From: Numida meleagris
Taxonomy: Eukaryota; Chordata; Aves; Galliformes; Numididae
Reading direction: 5' to 3'
DNA: 64,000 bases
Assembly (NCBI RefSeq): GCF_002078875.1
Contig: NC_034415.1
Span: 15,845,331 to 15,909,330 of the forward strand
Of the stretch, positions 1 through 14,600 are shown piece after piece. Each line of letters starts with the position of its first letter. Position 1 is the stretch's first letter. The translations under genes were made by a program, and so were the position numbers. Under the pieces are notes generated by a model that saw only the letters and a list, made by a program, of their open reading frames with translations, was not told the origin of the DNA and ran no database searches.

Positions 1-223
1 GGTTTTAAACTAAAAGAGAGGAGATTTACATTAGATGTTAGGAAGAAATTCTTTACTCAGAGGGCAGTGAGGCCTTGGCACTGCTGCCCAGAGAAGCTGT
101 GGATGCCCCATCCCTGGAGGTGCTCAAGGCCCTGGGAAACCTGATCTAGTGGGTGGCAACCCCAACCAAGGCAAAGGGGTTGGGAGAGCTCCCTTCTGAT
201 CCAAACCATTCTATGATTCTATG
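1..223 (+). mobile_element. CR1 LINE 3' end, cut by window edge
   Basis: The sequence carries the 3' UTR typical of avian CR1: a TTAGATGTTAGGAAGAAATT-like stretch, the GGCACTGCTGCCCAGAGAAG motif, a CCCTGGAGGTGCTCAAGGCC motif, and the terminal repeat ATTCTATGATTCTATG ending at 223. It is a 5'-truncated copy as seen here, and its left part is outside the window. No coding capacity is visible. Confidence 0.9.
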
Positions 224-3200
224 TCGGGGGTAGGACTTAGGGGACTTATGGAAAACCAAGCAGAGAGATGTTTAATAGAGACAAGAAGATGTCAGTAATA
301 CAAAGGAAAAGATCTAACAGGCGGGCTTTGGTATCCTCTGCACCATCTCAATATGCAGAGGTATTATTGTGCTTATAGGCACAACATAATAAAATATTTC
401 TTCAAGAAGGAGAAAGTTTCATAATATACAGGCAGGTCTGGGATTTCAGTTTGCAGTATGGTAAGAATTAGGAAGATGGGTATTCTGGTATGCTGAACTC
501 ATTTTTTCTCCCAAGAGTTAGGTTTAATTCCTAACAAACTGTCTTTGTGAAAAAACTAGGACGCATTTATACATGATGGGTCATTTTAGAGGCCTCAAAT
601 GCATGCAGGAAGCACCCCCTTGGTAATAGAATTCTTCCAACCTTCAGCAGTGCTAAGAACTGTGATTCATTTCTGTTCCTGAGCTGCTTTTAAACCTCAA
701 TTCAGTAAATGTGTTGGTGATTTTAGGGTGTTCTGAACAGTGGAAGGCAGCAAAGTAAATGTCTGAAGAATACTGACAGCATGAGACAGGCTCTAAACTC
801 CCATTTGCTCCAATATCTGCAGTTCAAATCGAAATGCAGCGTGCAATATGATTTTTGTCCCGACCAGACAGAATTTTGGGGCCTGAATCCACTTGCAGTA
901 ACATGGTCTATCAGTAACCTCGCAGCAAATAAGGAGGTGCAGAGGAACAAAACCAATGTAAGCAGGAAGGGAATGAGTCTATATTAAAGTCCTCAATAGA
1001 TTTTTGTTTTCCATTGAACATCTTCTCGTCTGAAGTCACCTCTACCCTTTTTTCATACCTCTTAAAAGTCCACTCAGTGAATAAATCAAATCCAATTTCT
1101 CACTTGCCCTTAATGCTTTTCAAATGCAAGCCAAGCCTCTTGGCTGTTCTTACCTGGACACCTACTATTTTTAAAAATGCTGTTGGATAACTTCTCTTGC
1201 TTTCATGGGCTGGTGCTTTGCACCATATGCACCCCATGCGCTCCCTAAGGCTCATGCATAACTGCAATGGAAGATTAGTCCAATTAAGTCTCCAGCAATT
1301 TCAATGGCTTCTGCAAGAGTAGATGGGGCACAATATGTAATTTCAGCTTTTTTTGGTGAAGGTTTTCAGTCCTTCCATGAACTAAATAATTTTATCAGTT
1401 TCTTTCTCCTTCTCTCTCTTTATTTTTTTTTTTTATTTGTCCCATTAAACTACAGAACTGGAACATATTCATGAACAGTTTCTTTCTGCTTTAACTCAAG
1501 GAGTTCCTGACATAACAAAAACTGGTAATTAACTGGCTCGAAGACTTTTACAATAGCAGCTTTAAATAAGCTCTAGTATGCGGCACTTGCAGCCCTGACG
1601 CCACACTGCTGATACCACTGCAATGCACCCTCTATTAAGCAGAGTTTGCTGTTCTGCATCAGCTTCAACTCTCAGCTGTTTTCTCCACTGGTCCACTTTG
1701 AAACACCAAAGCCCTCTCAGATTTCTTTGTGTGGCAAAATGTTCAGCAGCTACTCCACGAAGGGTCCCTGCTCTCCATCTAAGCGGCTTTGTGCTGCTTC
1801 CTTCAACACTTCGGTATCAGGGGACCACTTGCCACCAGCAACCAGCACCATGACCAAGCGATGGGTCGCCTGCACCTGGATATGGCTTAACCTCTCCTAT
1901 GGGCTGCTCTGTGCTTTCGATGAAGTGCATTTCAGCAGCCCCTGCCAGACACCACTGCCCGCCTCCTGCCCCACACCCAGGCACAACGGCAAGAGTCTCC
2001 TGGTAGAAAAATCAGACTTTGGCTTTTCAGATTTCACTCAGCAGTGTGTGATTTGTAGCTGCTGCTGCATATTGGCTCTAAGCACAGTCGGTTTTGCCTA
2101 CTCATGCTTCTCTCCCCTGGTTACAATAGATTCTGTTTCTGATGAAAATATTACTCTGATGAGTTTTTCTCTGGCTTACTTTTATGCTTCCTGCTAACTA
2201 GTGCAAGCCTTATTGTTGCTGTTCCTAATACTTTGCATCATTTGTAGTTCCAGCAATTTTGTTTGTAAATAGCATGAAAAAAAGTATTAATATGTATCTT
2301 CCCTCAGTGCTCCAGACAGATTGGTTCACTGTGGAACAATTACATACATATGTGCTAGCCTATATTTCTTGTAAAATCAAATCATGTAAGGATTCCTCAG
2401 CCAGAACAAGCCATAAAGCTAGACAAGGCATGGAAAAAAACATCCCCAAATATGTACTGCTTAAATTACAGATCTAAAAAAAATAAAGCAAAATTGAAAA
2501 GGGCAAAGGAGACACAATGTAAACACAGACTTTTATACGCTCTGTGTAATACAGAGTGAATGTCATTTTGACATGCTGGGATCATGAGCTGCCAGTGTAG
2601 TTTAGAAAAGAAAGGGATACCTCCCGAATTACAGCAATGATGCTTTCTCCCACCCAAGCCTGTTACAAGATCCATGTCTGCAGCTGCCAGTTCTAACTGA
2701 CCACTTGGAAACTAAACCAGGAGAAGTAATTTCCTATGTAATTGTATTTAAAGTGTCTAGAAAGATCATGCATCTTCAGAACCACCTTGGGAATGGCAGT
2801 ACTTTTAGGAGGGGCTCACAACACCCCTCGGTGCAATGCATGCCTCTGGCAGCTGGCAGCCCCCACACCTGCTACGCTGGGTCTCCTGCAGGACAGCAGT
2901 GTGCAGCCCTAACACACAGCTAAGTTGATTTTGTGCCTTTGAAAAATCTCCTCCTTAACCCAAACACTCCATCACTGTCAGCTGAACAAATTTAACTTCT
3001 GAATTAATGTTATTGTCAAGAGGTCAGACATGTGACAGTAACAACAGACTTTTGCCAGTCCATCTCGTTCCGGTCTGAATCTGAATTTCCCCAGAGCTCA
3101 GTATTACTTAAACACAGGTAACTTACCCTAGCTCACTGCTAATGCAAGACTTCTACTCTCAGGGCTCCATCACAGCCCTTTCATAGCTTCCATCCTCAGT

Positions 3201-6200
3201 AGACACAGGCCAGCAGAGCCCTCTTTGCCCACCGCCTGGAGGTCAGAGGGGCCTAGCAACCAGCAGTCATTTGTCTTCCCATTTTGTCCCCGTCCCAAAG
3301 GCTGCCAGATGTTTCCATCAAGGTTCAGTCAGGAGGTTGGTGAAAACTCTCACCAGTGAGCAGCACGATGCCACCTGGCACTGCTGCCACGCTCCAGAGC
3401 TTGGAGAGGTGCAGAGCTTGTGCAGAGAGTGGCTGCCACCCAGAGCTGGGCCCTCATGGAGATCCCCACCCTAAGGATGGTCTGTTTGGTATGTTACATC
3501 ACAGTCATGCAAACACCAGCTCAGGGCTCTGAACAGTGTCAGCTGGTGGTTATACAGATACAAGACAGCCAGAAGTAACTCCGGAAGGGCTATCTGCGGA
3601 GGCAGATACAGCCAGAGATGCCTGGTCCCTGCTGGTGATGGGAGCACATAACACATCTGGTCCTGGTGCATCAATCCCCATGATACCAACAGCGATCAGT
3701 TACTTGTGGAGGGCTTTGGGACAGGTCTGCTGTGTGCACGGTGTCACACCCCAGACCCTGTGATAAGTGAAGTCCCAGATTTCTGCAGTGCAATATCACA
3801 GCCAGCCTGCTGTCACCCAACTCAGTATCAAGGAGCATCACATAAGCATTGACAGCATTGCTTTCCTCTGCAGACCTACCTGCAGGGAGCTGTGTGTGCC
3901 CAGCTCCCAGAACTCCTTTCCTCTCTGTCCCTCCTGGGAGAGCACAGGTGGGGCCCAGATCTTCTGTTTAATTTTGTTTTCCATCATGCTTTGTAACTCA
4001 GATAGTGTTTCGGTTGACTTGACCGGCATGAAGTGTTTCCACCACACCCTTGTTTCTTCAGACAAACAACCTCTACTCTACCTGCAGGCAGAGCTAAGGC
4101 CAGTGAGTAAGAAGAAACAGAGGTTAAGGCACAACAAATAAAGCTACCCTGAAGAAACACTTGCACAAAGCAAGATGAAAGGGCATCATCTACCTGGACA
4201 GTGTTGCTGCTAAAAGTCGGAGGAATAATTCAGATGTGTAAGGTGCAATAGGACACCTGACAAACAGAGAATGAGGCTTCTTGAAACCATGGATTTATCT
4301 CTGCTTGTTTGGATCAAACACTTGTAACAGTTCTGGGTTAATTTCCTTCCCATAGTCAAAACAATAAAAGCCAGGCACCATTTTATTAATTTCCAAAACA
4401 GTGTCAGATAAGCAGAACCAAATTTAAAGAAGTAAACCCCCTGCCATAGAATTGGAGGATATGTAAGCGTTCGGGGCTCTTTTTTCTGTGTCTCTGAAAG
4501 GAGCACTTTTTAGCATTGTGAACAGATTCCATTTTGTCAGTTGTGCTACAAAGTACTGATAAGGCAATGGGAAAGCAGCGGAGATTGAGGCAGAGCAGGA
4601 AGAAATACCACCCATATTAGGAGACAGCCACTTACTTAGTGGCTCACATTTAAATAAAGATGCCATTGTTCAGCCAAAAGAATGCACATATTCACAAGCC
4701 CAGCACAGAATAGCTCAGTGTATCTAGAACTCCAGAAGTGTCCAAATTACAGCCCCAGGGCCCAAACTGCCCTCCAGTCTTTCTGAAGAATGACCCTCTG
4801 CTTAATTAATCAGTGCTTTAACTGTGAGTGATCCCAGGACACACTTTTCTCAGGCCTTTTTCTTAGCCCTGCTAGTACAGAACAAACCTTCAAATGTTCT
4901 CTGGCTGATTTTTGACCATTTTTTTCCCCTTTCAAGATTATTATTTCCTGTTTTACTGGGAAAGCTCATTAGAAATGAAGACCAGCATCTAGATGATCTC
5001 AGTTCACTTTACTTAGATAGGGAATGGTTGACTCAGGATTGAGACACACTGGCTCCCTTTCAAGACCTACCAAAAAAGATGAAGTTTGTAGACTACTCCT
5101 AGAATATTGCTACTGCAATTTCCTTTCCATATATTGAGGCAGAATTATAGCAGAGCTGATTACTGTGTACACGCTATTCTGTTAGTCATATGAGATCCCA
5201 TAGCCATAACTCCAGCTGCTGTGGATGGGATCCTTACCAAGATCTCATTCCCTTTTACTCTGCACAAGATAATTTTGTGTTTATGGCAATGAGATGTCAT
5301 ATTCCAGATTGTCTGGATTCTCATAAAGCTTTTTTCTCTCTGGAACAGAATTGAGATTTGATGGTAACTAGAAATGCATGAAGACAATGAAAAATATTGT
5401 GCAAAATTTCACTCCAAATTGGACTCCACCCTTGGTGATAAAATTCATTCTATTCTAATTGAAATTAAATTGCAACATGGAAAATCAAAGGTTTGTTTAA
5501 AACAAAATCAACACCATCTTTTTTTTTTTGAGTGATCTTTTCTCTGAAAACCAAATGAATTCTGATGAACTTTACAAACTTGTAACATATAGAAATTAAA
5601 AAAGTCAAGGTTTTAAAAATGCCAGCATGAATGTTTTGAAAAGCTGAAACAATAATATTATCTGCAGCTAGGGAAGCTGGAGACATCCTGTTTGATAGGT
5701 CCTATCTTATGAGGTCCAATATTAAGCTAAGTAAAATGATCTGACTGGACGGCCTTAACTAAATTTAGTAGTCTGGAGGATTGCCACTCTACTAAATTTA
5801 GTTAGCCCGTAATGGGCATTAGATATCTGCAATCCAAATGATAAAATCTGTGTTGCTTTTTTAGGCTCGAGCAAATGCACAGTATACTACATTGGAGTAT
5901 TAAGCAATAAGCAAGTCATGAAGGAAAATCAGGGGGAAGGTGGGAACCAGGATCCTAAGGAACACAGAAGGAACTGGCGTGCACAAAGCCCCACCATTGT
6001 GCTCAGAACCGGCCAGAGGCAGGCAGAGGTGCACAGAGCTCCCCAGGAATGAGATCCAAAGGGAGAGGAGGTGGAGGGATCTGTGGGTGCGCTGATCCTG
6101 CCCACCACAAAGCTGCCACTCCAAAGGTAATTTTGTGCTGGAGCCATGGGAAGAGTAATGGCTGTAGTTGGGAAACGGGTGCTCTGAGCTTCACCACTCT

Positions 6201-8528
6201 TACAGAACATACGCTAACTGCGTTTTCACACCATTCCTTCCACATTTTCCGTTCTAGGCTCTGTAATCCTGATGGTGAACAGGGCAACATATTTCTACAT
6301 AGATTTCCATGCAGCTGTGAGCCAGCTTTATAGCTAGGAAAACTGCTAAGTCACTTTTCTCAAAACCATGTTTGAGGTGTTACTTACATAGTCTCTGCTG
6401 TTTAAGGGGATTTCTGCTTCTCAGCCCATGTGTGCTGTCACCTCCCTGCTGCTGTGAAACCATGTATGACACCTTTTTTTTTTTCCTGTGAAATTGAATA
6501 GTGTTAGATGATTCTAAAAAATTTGGTATTAATGAGCAGAGAAGAATAGTAAATAGACACAAAGAGATAGCGTTATGATATTATCCCAATGTTTTTAAAT
6601 CGAGTTGCACTCTTCTATCCTCATATAAGAGGCTACTGGATGTTCCATATGACTCAGTGATACTTTCAGCTTACAAGAAATAGTGCTCTTGTCACCAGTT
6701 CAGTTCCCACTACAGCAATAGAGACATTGGCCTGTTATTTTTCAGGACCTGCAGGGTTGCCATTATTCTGGAGGTTGAATATAATAAATTATAAGTTAGT
6801 ATTGGTCCCCTCACTACAATAAGCATATTTAACCTGTCTGAAAATGCCTCATTCTCTGCAAGCAGCAGTGTTTACTGACCAGAGATGAGTGTGCATGTTC
6901 AACAGTCAGAGATGAACAGTGGTTCTAAAAATTAACACAGCCTAAAATAATCAGTCTAGAAATTCCCTGTTTGCTTAATCCTTTACACTGAAATGAAGCA
7001 GGTGGCTCACTGGAAAAATACTTTGTGCTTTTAGTGGGGGGAAACTTCTAAAATAGTACTTAAGAAGTAGGTATATGAAAAATAAAGCTGTTAACTGTAT
7101 GCAGTCCACCTGTTTAGACACAGTGTTTTGGACATGATATAAAGGAGAGAGAGAGATTCTCAAAATACAGAGCATTTTGCTCACTTGTAACATTCGAGTT
7201 TTCACTCAGAATTTATCCTTTCTCAAGATATTTAAATTTGAGTTCCCAATAAATGGATATGGGAAATGATTACTCACTGAGTTTGGGAAAATTGGCTGTT
7301 TTGACTTTGATTGCATCTGAAAGCCATGTAGTTCTCGAACACTGCTAGCCATTGGAGGTGACGCAGGGCTGACTCTGCTGGGCAGAGGTGGCTTGTCCCC
7401 ACCACAGGCCACAGCCCAGCAAGGCACCAGCCCACATGGACTGTGGAGAGGCTGTCATGGAGAAAACCTGTATGACACCAGTGAATCCAAACACAGCATC
7501 TGAACACACCAGGAGCCAAGGTGCCCTAGTTCTGCTGCTCACACAGTAACTTAGTATTCTTTTTATAATGATGTCTTAATCATTCTTTGTGCTGAAATAA
7601 TCATAACATATTTACAACCAGACTCTATTTTTTTTTTATCTTCAGATCGCTTTCTGTTTGGCCTGATACTGCCATTCCAAGCCCAAATGACACCTTTCCT
7701 ATCAAAGGCAATTTGGATTTCTTTACTCAGACATGAGTCTGCAAGGTATTTTTGTGATTTACTCAAGTTCAGATGTTACAAACAGACCCATGGGTGTAAA
7801 GGGGCAGAGCAGCAGCTTGGGATCCAACCCAACATGTGTACTGGGCTCCTCGTTGCTGTACTTTGTAATTCAGTCATGAAACCTCCCTTGTGTAGCATGG
7901 CTTTATAACCTGACAGATGTGGAGTTCCCTTGCTTACTCCAGTTGTGCTTCTCACTTTTAGGATAGAAGAATACTTACTAGTCAGTAACCACTGGTATCA
8001 TTTTTCCAGACATTGTTAGGTTTTTTTTGGTGGTTGTTCCTTTTTCTTTTCTGACATGACTCTTCCCCATCTGCCGCATTTTTTTCCACGCCACTTGTAA
8101 ATACTTAAAAAATGCATTAGCTTCATATTGCTCTTAAGACCTTAAGATAAGTTTCATCTAGACTTGCTCATTTATATATATTCCTGTTTTACAGGTTTTC
8201 TACCCCTCACTTTTTAATCAAACACCTGTTTTCACAAGGTCTTTGCTTCTGCCTAATTGTCTGTCCTTATTTTTTTTTGTTAAAGACTGATTTTTTCTTT
8301 TTTTTTAAAAAGTGGTTCCATTGCTCATCCATTTTAAAATCATAATTAACTTCATCTCCTTCCTCATTTGCTAATGGGTCTATTTTCTCTCCAGTATTTC
8401 CTTTTCCCCTGATACACTCATGAAGTCTCTCTTGTTTCTCTTACCCCCCTTGGCTAACTTTAACTCATTTGCCTTCAGCTGGGGAAAGGAAGACCCTCAC
8501 AGCATCACGCTTACAACTTCCACACCAT
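224..8528. other. Intergenic, no gene recognised
   Basis: Mixed A+T-rich sequence with poly-T tracts. The longest frame, 183 codons at 1646-2197 on the plus strand, shows no domain, no codon pattern and no splice-linked partner, and is taken as chance. A perfect inverted repeat at 5756-5804 is listed separately. Confidence 0.7.
5756..5804. repeat. Perfect 16-bp inverted repeat
   Basis: Arms 5756-5771 (TAACTAAATTTAGTAG) and 5789-5804 (CTACTAAATTTAGTTA) are exact reverse complements around a 17-nt spacer. Each arm itself contains the palindrome CTAAATTTAG. It may be a tiny MITE remnant or a cruciform-prone site. Confidence 0.8.
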
Positions 8529-8650
8529 TTTATACTTTCAAAGTCCTTTGCAGACATTAACTAATTAATTTTCATAATATGCCAGAGAATTATAGAAGTA
8601 TTACTAACAGCTTTATTTTGATGTGGAAACTGAAGGGGAGGTCCTGAATA
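8529..8650 (+). mobile_element. Ancient L3/MIR3-like 3' tail
   Basis: The segment has the order seen in L3 and MIR3 tails. It starts with CTTTCAAAGTCCTTTGCAGA, continues with CATTAACTAATTAA, has a diverged middle with ATTATAGAAGTATTACT, and ends with GATGTGGAAACTGAAGGGGA. The consensus tail has the same landmarks: CAAAGTGCTTTACA, CATTAATTAATTAA, and a GGGGAAACTGAGGC end. The copy is diverged, which fits a relic older than birds. The assignment is by eye. Confidence 0.6.
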
Positions 8651-11600
8651 ATCACCACTGACTGCAGGGGGGCTGTTTCAACAGCCAAAGTGCTCAGGCA
8701 AGCAGAGAACTACCCCTGCTTGTGGGCACGAGGCACTGGCTCCATCAGGTCATGGGCAGAAGCAAATTCAGAATGGTGAGTGCAAAATCTCCTTCGTTTC
8801 ACTTCATTTTGGGTCATGCAATTTCCATTTATTTTTTCAGATGAGGAGTCTAGTGAGGTTTCTCACCTAGGTTTCTGCTCAGTTCCGCTAGTCAGGTGTC
8901 CCTACATGATGCATTAATACATCAGGTTAAAAATGCCATGGGAGAAAGCAGTTCAATTGTTTGCCCAGAGGATCTTTTTAAAAACCTGTTGTTCCTTAAA
9001 GAAGTGCCTGACAAACATCTTTACTCTTTGATAGCCATTACTCTTAGAGAAACAATTTCAAAACCATATGCTCAGGGTGCTTGGACTAAGGTTTAACTAG
9101 TCCCGTTTACACAGGGGCATACTAAGGATGGATATTCTCATACAAATATGCCAGGCTATGTTTCCCGTAATTTTCTTCAGCTTCATTACACGCACACAGC
9201 ACTACCCAGCATTCTGCCAGCATCTCTCAGCTTGCAGTCCATAGACCACTGGTAGGCCACAAGACATCAGAAAGTGGTGGATGAAACAACTTCAAATTTT
9301 TTTTTCAAGCAAGACTGAAAGTTCCAGCGAGCAAAGAAAGAGAAGGGGGTGAAATCAAATTAACAAATGAACAATCAAAGCCTATCTTAATTTTCAGTTG
9401 GTCTGCAAATGAAAAGCGCTGTGGTTAGATGCTCAACACTGCCTGGGGATATTTTTTTCAAGATCCTAAAAAGTGGTTAAACACTGCTTTGCATGTCTGG
9501 AAATCTTAAAAATTAAGTGATTTTCACAAGATTCTTTTCTTCTAAGCTGGAGTCAGCAACGTTTTCATCATCTTTGCTTGAGCTGTGGTTGATCACGATG
9601 CTGCACTCTGCCTAAGGCCTACTGTGACCCTGGCCCAGGCACCAGCTGATGAAGGGCCCTTGCTAAGCCCCTCTCTCCTGTCCCCTTCTGGCCACGCAGG
9701 ACGTGCTCCCCTACAGCCAGGAGCTTCCAGAAGGTGAGCTAACACTGGTGCCAGGCTGTAATTTATGGGGCCAGGGTGGCTGGATGAGGAACAGAGCTGC
9801 GATTTTCCTCTTTCCTGAGGGACATCCCAGGGGTGGAAAGGGAGATGTGATGCTCTAGTTCCTCCTGCTCCAGCCATTCCAGAAAAATGCCCAAATTAGT
9901 TTTTGGATCTCCATTGGGTGTACGTACAGCGGAGAAAGCAGGGGGAGCATCCAGGCCCTAACAACTGCTTGGTTACATCTTGCTGAGCAGCAGAAGCTCA
10001 GCATGTAGCCTGCTGAGCGCTCCCAAACTGTGCTGGCCACGTACCCAGTTCGGATGTTTATGGAGGTTTCTCTCTGAGGGCTGAAAGCTTGCATCTGTGC
10101 TTCCAGTTCAAGTTCTCTCACAAATTTGAACAAAAAGCTTGTAAAGTTTAGCGTCCTCCAAATTGCCCCATATAAGTCACTACTGAAACCATATCCAAAT
10201 GGTTCTCCCCCTCGCCATACCTTCCACAGAAATGACCTAAACTTTGTCAGGTTCACATGTCCCTAGAGATGATCTCATTTCACTGCTTCAAAAGAGCTTT
10301 GGTCTGCACAGCCTGTAGCAGCAAATTTACACTTCAAAAAGCAGACAGCTTTTTCCACATCTTATTCACTTAATGGGTGAGAATGTAAAATTAGTTCCGT
10401 TGCTGATGAGGACCTTGAGCCAAATGAAAAGTGTTCATTTGTCAGCACAGACTTACAGCCTGAAACATGATTATATAGCTAATCCAATAATGGGTTTTGA
10501 TGCTGAGCATTTATTTATATACAGTATGTCTTGTTATCTGTTGATAATCAGGCTCTACAATTTACTCTCTTTTGTGTCATTAGACATAGCAACATCTTCC
10601 AGACATAGTACATTTGCGTGTCAACATACAAATGCACACAAAACCTTTGTGACCAAAATACCGTCTGCCTAGATTTTAATGCAACAGCATTTGAGTTGGA
10701 GCTTTTTGTAGTTTAAAATATTAGCAGTAAATTAATCATTTTAGACTGAGAGCCTCTCTGCACCTTATAAATCTTAACAGATTAAAATTTCAAACATAAA
10801 TTTTGTTCCCTTATCTATAGCATCATATGGACTGATTTACTCTTTTTTGCCTGACGTGAATCCCAATAGCTAATTATCTTATATATCAATTTATATATAT
10901 GAAATGGTCCCCATTCCAAAATACTCCATATCTTAACATCAGACAGTATCTGACACTTCATAACTTCACAAACAGCACTGTTTGATGGCTCAAAAAAATC
11001 ATCTTTTATAAAATAGAAAGTAAGCATAACTTGTTAATGTTAATCTTAGGCATAATTCCTACATCAGGTACACTGAAAAACAGAAAAGTTGTTTGCCTGC
11101 TGCTCTAAAAAAATAATTAAAAAAATAACATTGGGACTAATTTCTGCTCCTAACTCCCACAGTTGTGTGAATGACTGTAAACATCTAGCACTGAATTATT
11201 GGGACAGTTTACTTCTCAATTAAATATACAAGGCATAACATTTGAATATTTAAAATGGGGAGATGTTGATAGCTATGCTACAGAATGATACATCGAAACA
11301 ATCACCAGATATTAAAAAAAAAGTGCATGGGAAAATAAAATCAATCCAGTATGAAACTGGGAGTTAATTGCAAACGTTGGGCACACCTGCAAACTCTGCA
11401 AACAGTCCTGCAACACTACACAGAGCAAGCACTGTACTAAAGGATAGGTCTGCGTGTAAAAAAACCCAGGAACACCTCTGCAGGCTGGGCAAAGGCTCAT
11501 CTAAATTTGGCAGACAGGAGCCTTTCAGAAGCAATGCTATTAAGTAAAATTCACCTTAAAGGACACTGCAAATCAAGCGTGCAGGTGAGGCACAAACGAT

Positions 11601-14600
11601 GCTTGAGCCAAGCTCCAGCTTTGCCACTGCCTTTGGAACGAGCAGGATCAGGCCTCCCTGTGTGCTTTTGTTCAGCTGAAATTTACTCTACAATAAATAC
11701 TTATATATTGCTGCAACATGATGTTTTATTGGGCTGCACCAGTTTACTAAAAACAGCAGGCTGGTAATAGCAGTGCTTGTGGTTTTGCCTGTAATTCATT
11801 TCTGCATGGTAATGCACAGGGAGAGATATGATACAAGATAATAAGGCAAATTAAAAAAATGACTAAACTCAGTACTTGCAGTATACGGTACATTAGGACC
11901 ATGTTCAGACAGGCTGATTCTTTGGACATTTTTATTTTTTGTCTTACCTTGGCGAGGTAATTCATTAGGTATTCACTCGGGTAAAGAATAAATGAATATA
12001 GCATACATTACGCCCTCACTTCAGTTGCAGAAACAAATCTTTCCTGTACCCGCCAGTGTAATCTTTGGAGTTTTCGTTATATAAAACACCTCAAGAAAAA
12101 TGCACCTCAGTAAGATTTACACTTTATTACTCTAATGATTCTACAAACACTGCCACAATGTGATGAAAGGCAAAGCAGTCCTGATCTGATTGAGAGCTAA
12201 TAAAAATCAGTACTGAAAACTGAAAATAGCACCCTTATCATCTTTCTTTCATTTAGACCTGATTACTAGGGGATTATAATGCAATCACAGCTATGTGTGA
12301 GAGGTAGCTATGGGAACCAGTTTTAACTGTTTATCTAGCCAAAGATCTTAATTTAAGTTTGAACACTCTGATTCATTTATATGTAAGACACCAAGGAGAC
12401 AAAATGCAGAAGAAACAGATGCTCACTTGTTCTTTCCATTTAACTTCATAAGCTACCAGCCAATTTGTCTTTCAGGGACAAAATTAATTTCTGATGACAA
12501 TGTGAGCAAGTAATAAACTTGGAGTTCCTGTCCTGGGAAACTTGTTAAGGCCATGTAATGTTCTGGAGTTATTTAGAAAAAAACAATTTGCTCATAGACT
12601 TTCAGGGACATCTGTAACAGAGTTTTCTTTGTCCCTGTGCTGTTACTCATTTCTGGGGGCTTTATGACACCTTTTCCAGAGGTTGTTTTGAAAAAGTTCA
12701 AAAGGAAACATATTGCCCATTATTTCTTTCCTGTGGGGTATTTTTTTTTTTACACAATTTTTTTTTTTCCTTCATATTCACAAATCGTGCAAACCTGAAC
12801 CCATTTGCTTTGCAACTTCCCTACTGCCAGGGAAAGGAACCAGAAACCAGGATCCTAACAGCATTAGTCAAAAATTATGAGGAAAACAGTTTGTTGGAAA
12901 TTTAGAGGCAAGTATGCACCTGAAAACGTCTGACAGAGCACTACAAAAGAGTCTGTTCCATGTTTGGATGGAGGGAGCTTTGCCCATTAATGCTGTTAAC
13001 TGTTAAGCTACAGTCATTAGCAGGAGAAAAAATGCCAAAATGAGGGGGAGAGAGAGAGGGACAAACACTCTCAGATCCTGCATTTCCCATAGGGAGCAGC
13101 AGAGGCTGTGTGCACACACTGCTCTATCAGTTACTTAACCAAAATGTTCTCTACCTTTCATTATCTTTGTTGGCGCTATTTCTCCATTTTGATATTTATT
13201 TTACACATGCAGCTCTTTACTCTGGTAATACTCTTCCATCATTTGGTGCATTCATTGGGGCTTTATCCCCGCCTGGCAGTCCCTCCACACCTGAGGTTTT
13301 CTCTTAGGTAAATTCCTGCAGTCTAATGCCTGTCGATTAGTGCATTTAGAATCACTCCATCTGCTGTGCTTAACATTCGTTTACAGCTTGTGTGCTGCAC
13401 ATGAATGTTCCTATTCCAGCAGGTCTTTTGAAGAAAGTTTAAAGTAAGTTGCAAAATGTTTCTTTTTCATCTAAACAGGGAAATGAATTTAAGAAAGGAA
13501 GAGAAGAGCCTGAAGGTTTAGCTCTTTCAAATTTTAAACAGAATTCAAAACACTGTTGGAACAAATCTGTCAGGGAAAGCACTAGAGCACCTGCATTTTA
13601 AGAGTGAATCTCTTCCCTAACTCCTTCCTTGATAATAGCTTGCACGAACAGCACCTTTAAACCACATCAATCCCAGATGCTTTCCATCCATCCGGTTATT
13701 ATTTCCCTTGGCACTGAAGTGCACTTGCCTCCAGACTGAAGCTTCTCAGCGATGTGCAGCCCAGCATCTCCCAACAAGGAGTGACTAACATTTAATTTAG
13801 CTGAAATTATAAAACAAGGGGATCTTTAATCTTGGGTGTTCAAAGAGCTCAACCTGGACACTGCATGGATCAATGCTAACCCTGGGAGTAGAGGCCATAC
13901 GGTTTCAAATACGAATTGTGAGGGTTTGGAGAGGAACAGCTAGGAGTTCAACAATAATTTTAAACTTTAACCATGGTTCTGTTATATTTACGTTGCAGCA
14001 CATCACCAGAACACAGCCCAAGCACACAGGACATGGTCTGATTCCCTGTCTGCAGGGAAGGGTGTACCATGGTTAAGCTGTTTCCTACTGCTCAACTTTA
14101 CCTCCAGTTAGTTTTCAGTGGCTGAGTGAGTGCTTCAACATGTGTCCACCTAGGCATGGTGGCTTTGCTGGTAGCTGAGCACCAATGTGGGTGCCAGCAG
14201 CGAGAAACACTGGATACTTCTTATTAGTAGGACTCACAGAAAATAAAAGTTCATTGCTCTAACACTGATTTTTTTTTTACCTGTCATCCTTGCCACGCAG
14301 CTTTAAGGGCTTGTGTACAAAGGCAGGATACATACCAAGGCTATACAGATGAAAACAAAGCATTAATTCACTTTTCAAGAAAGCAACATAAGGAAAGTTC
14401 ACACACTTCAGAAAAACCACAGCATTTTGCAAATGAAGTTAATGCTTTTAAGAGATGACATCAGCCAGTACTCCAACATCTTCCTGCACTGGCAAGCAGG
14501 AGCTGCAGCAGAGATGTGATGGCACTGCTTCTTTAAGGGAGGGTCTCATGAAATTTCCCACCTGAGACACTCCACAAGTGCTGGGACGTGCTGGTTACTG

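Noticed and set aside
1646..2197. 183-codon plus-strand open frame, the second longest in the window
   Set aside because: No recognisable domain and no splice-linked partner. A second overlapping frame covers part of it. Length is within chance for 64 kb.
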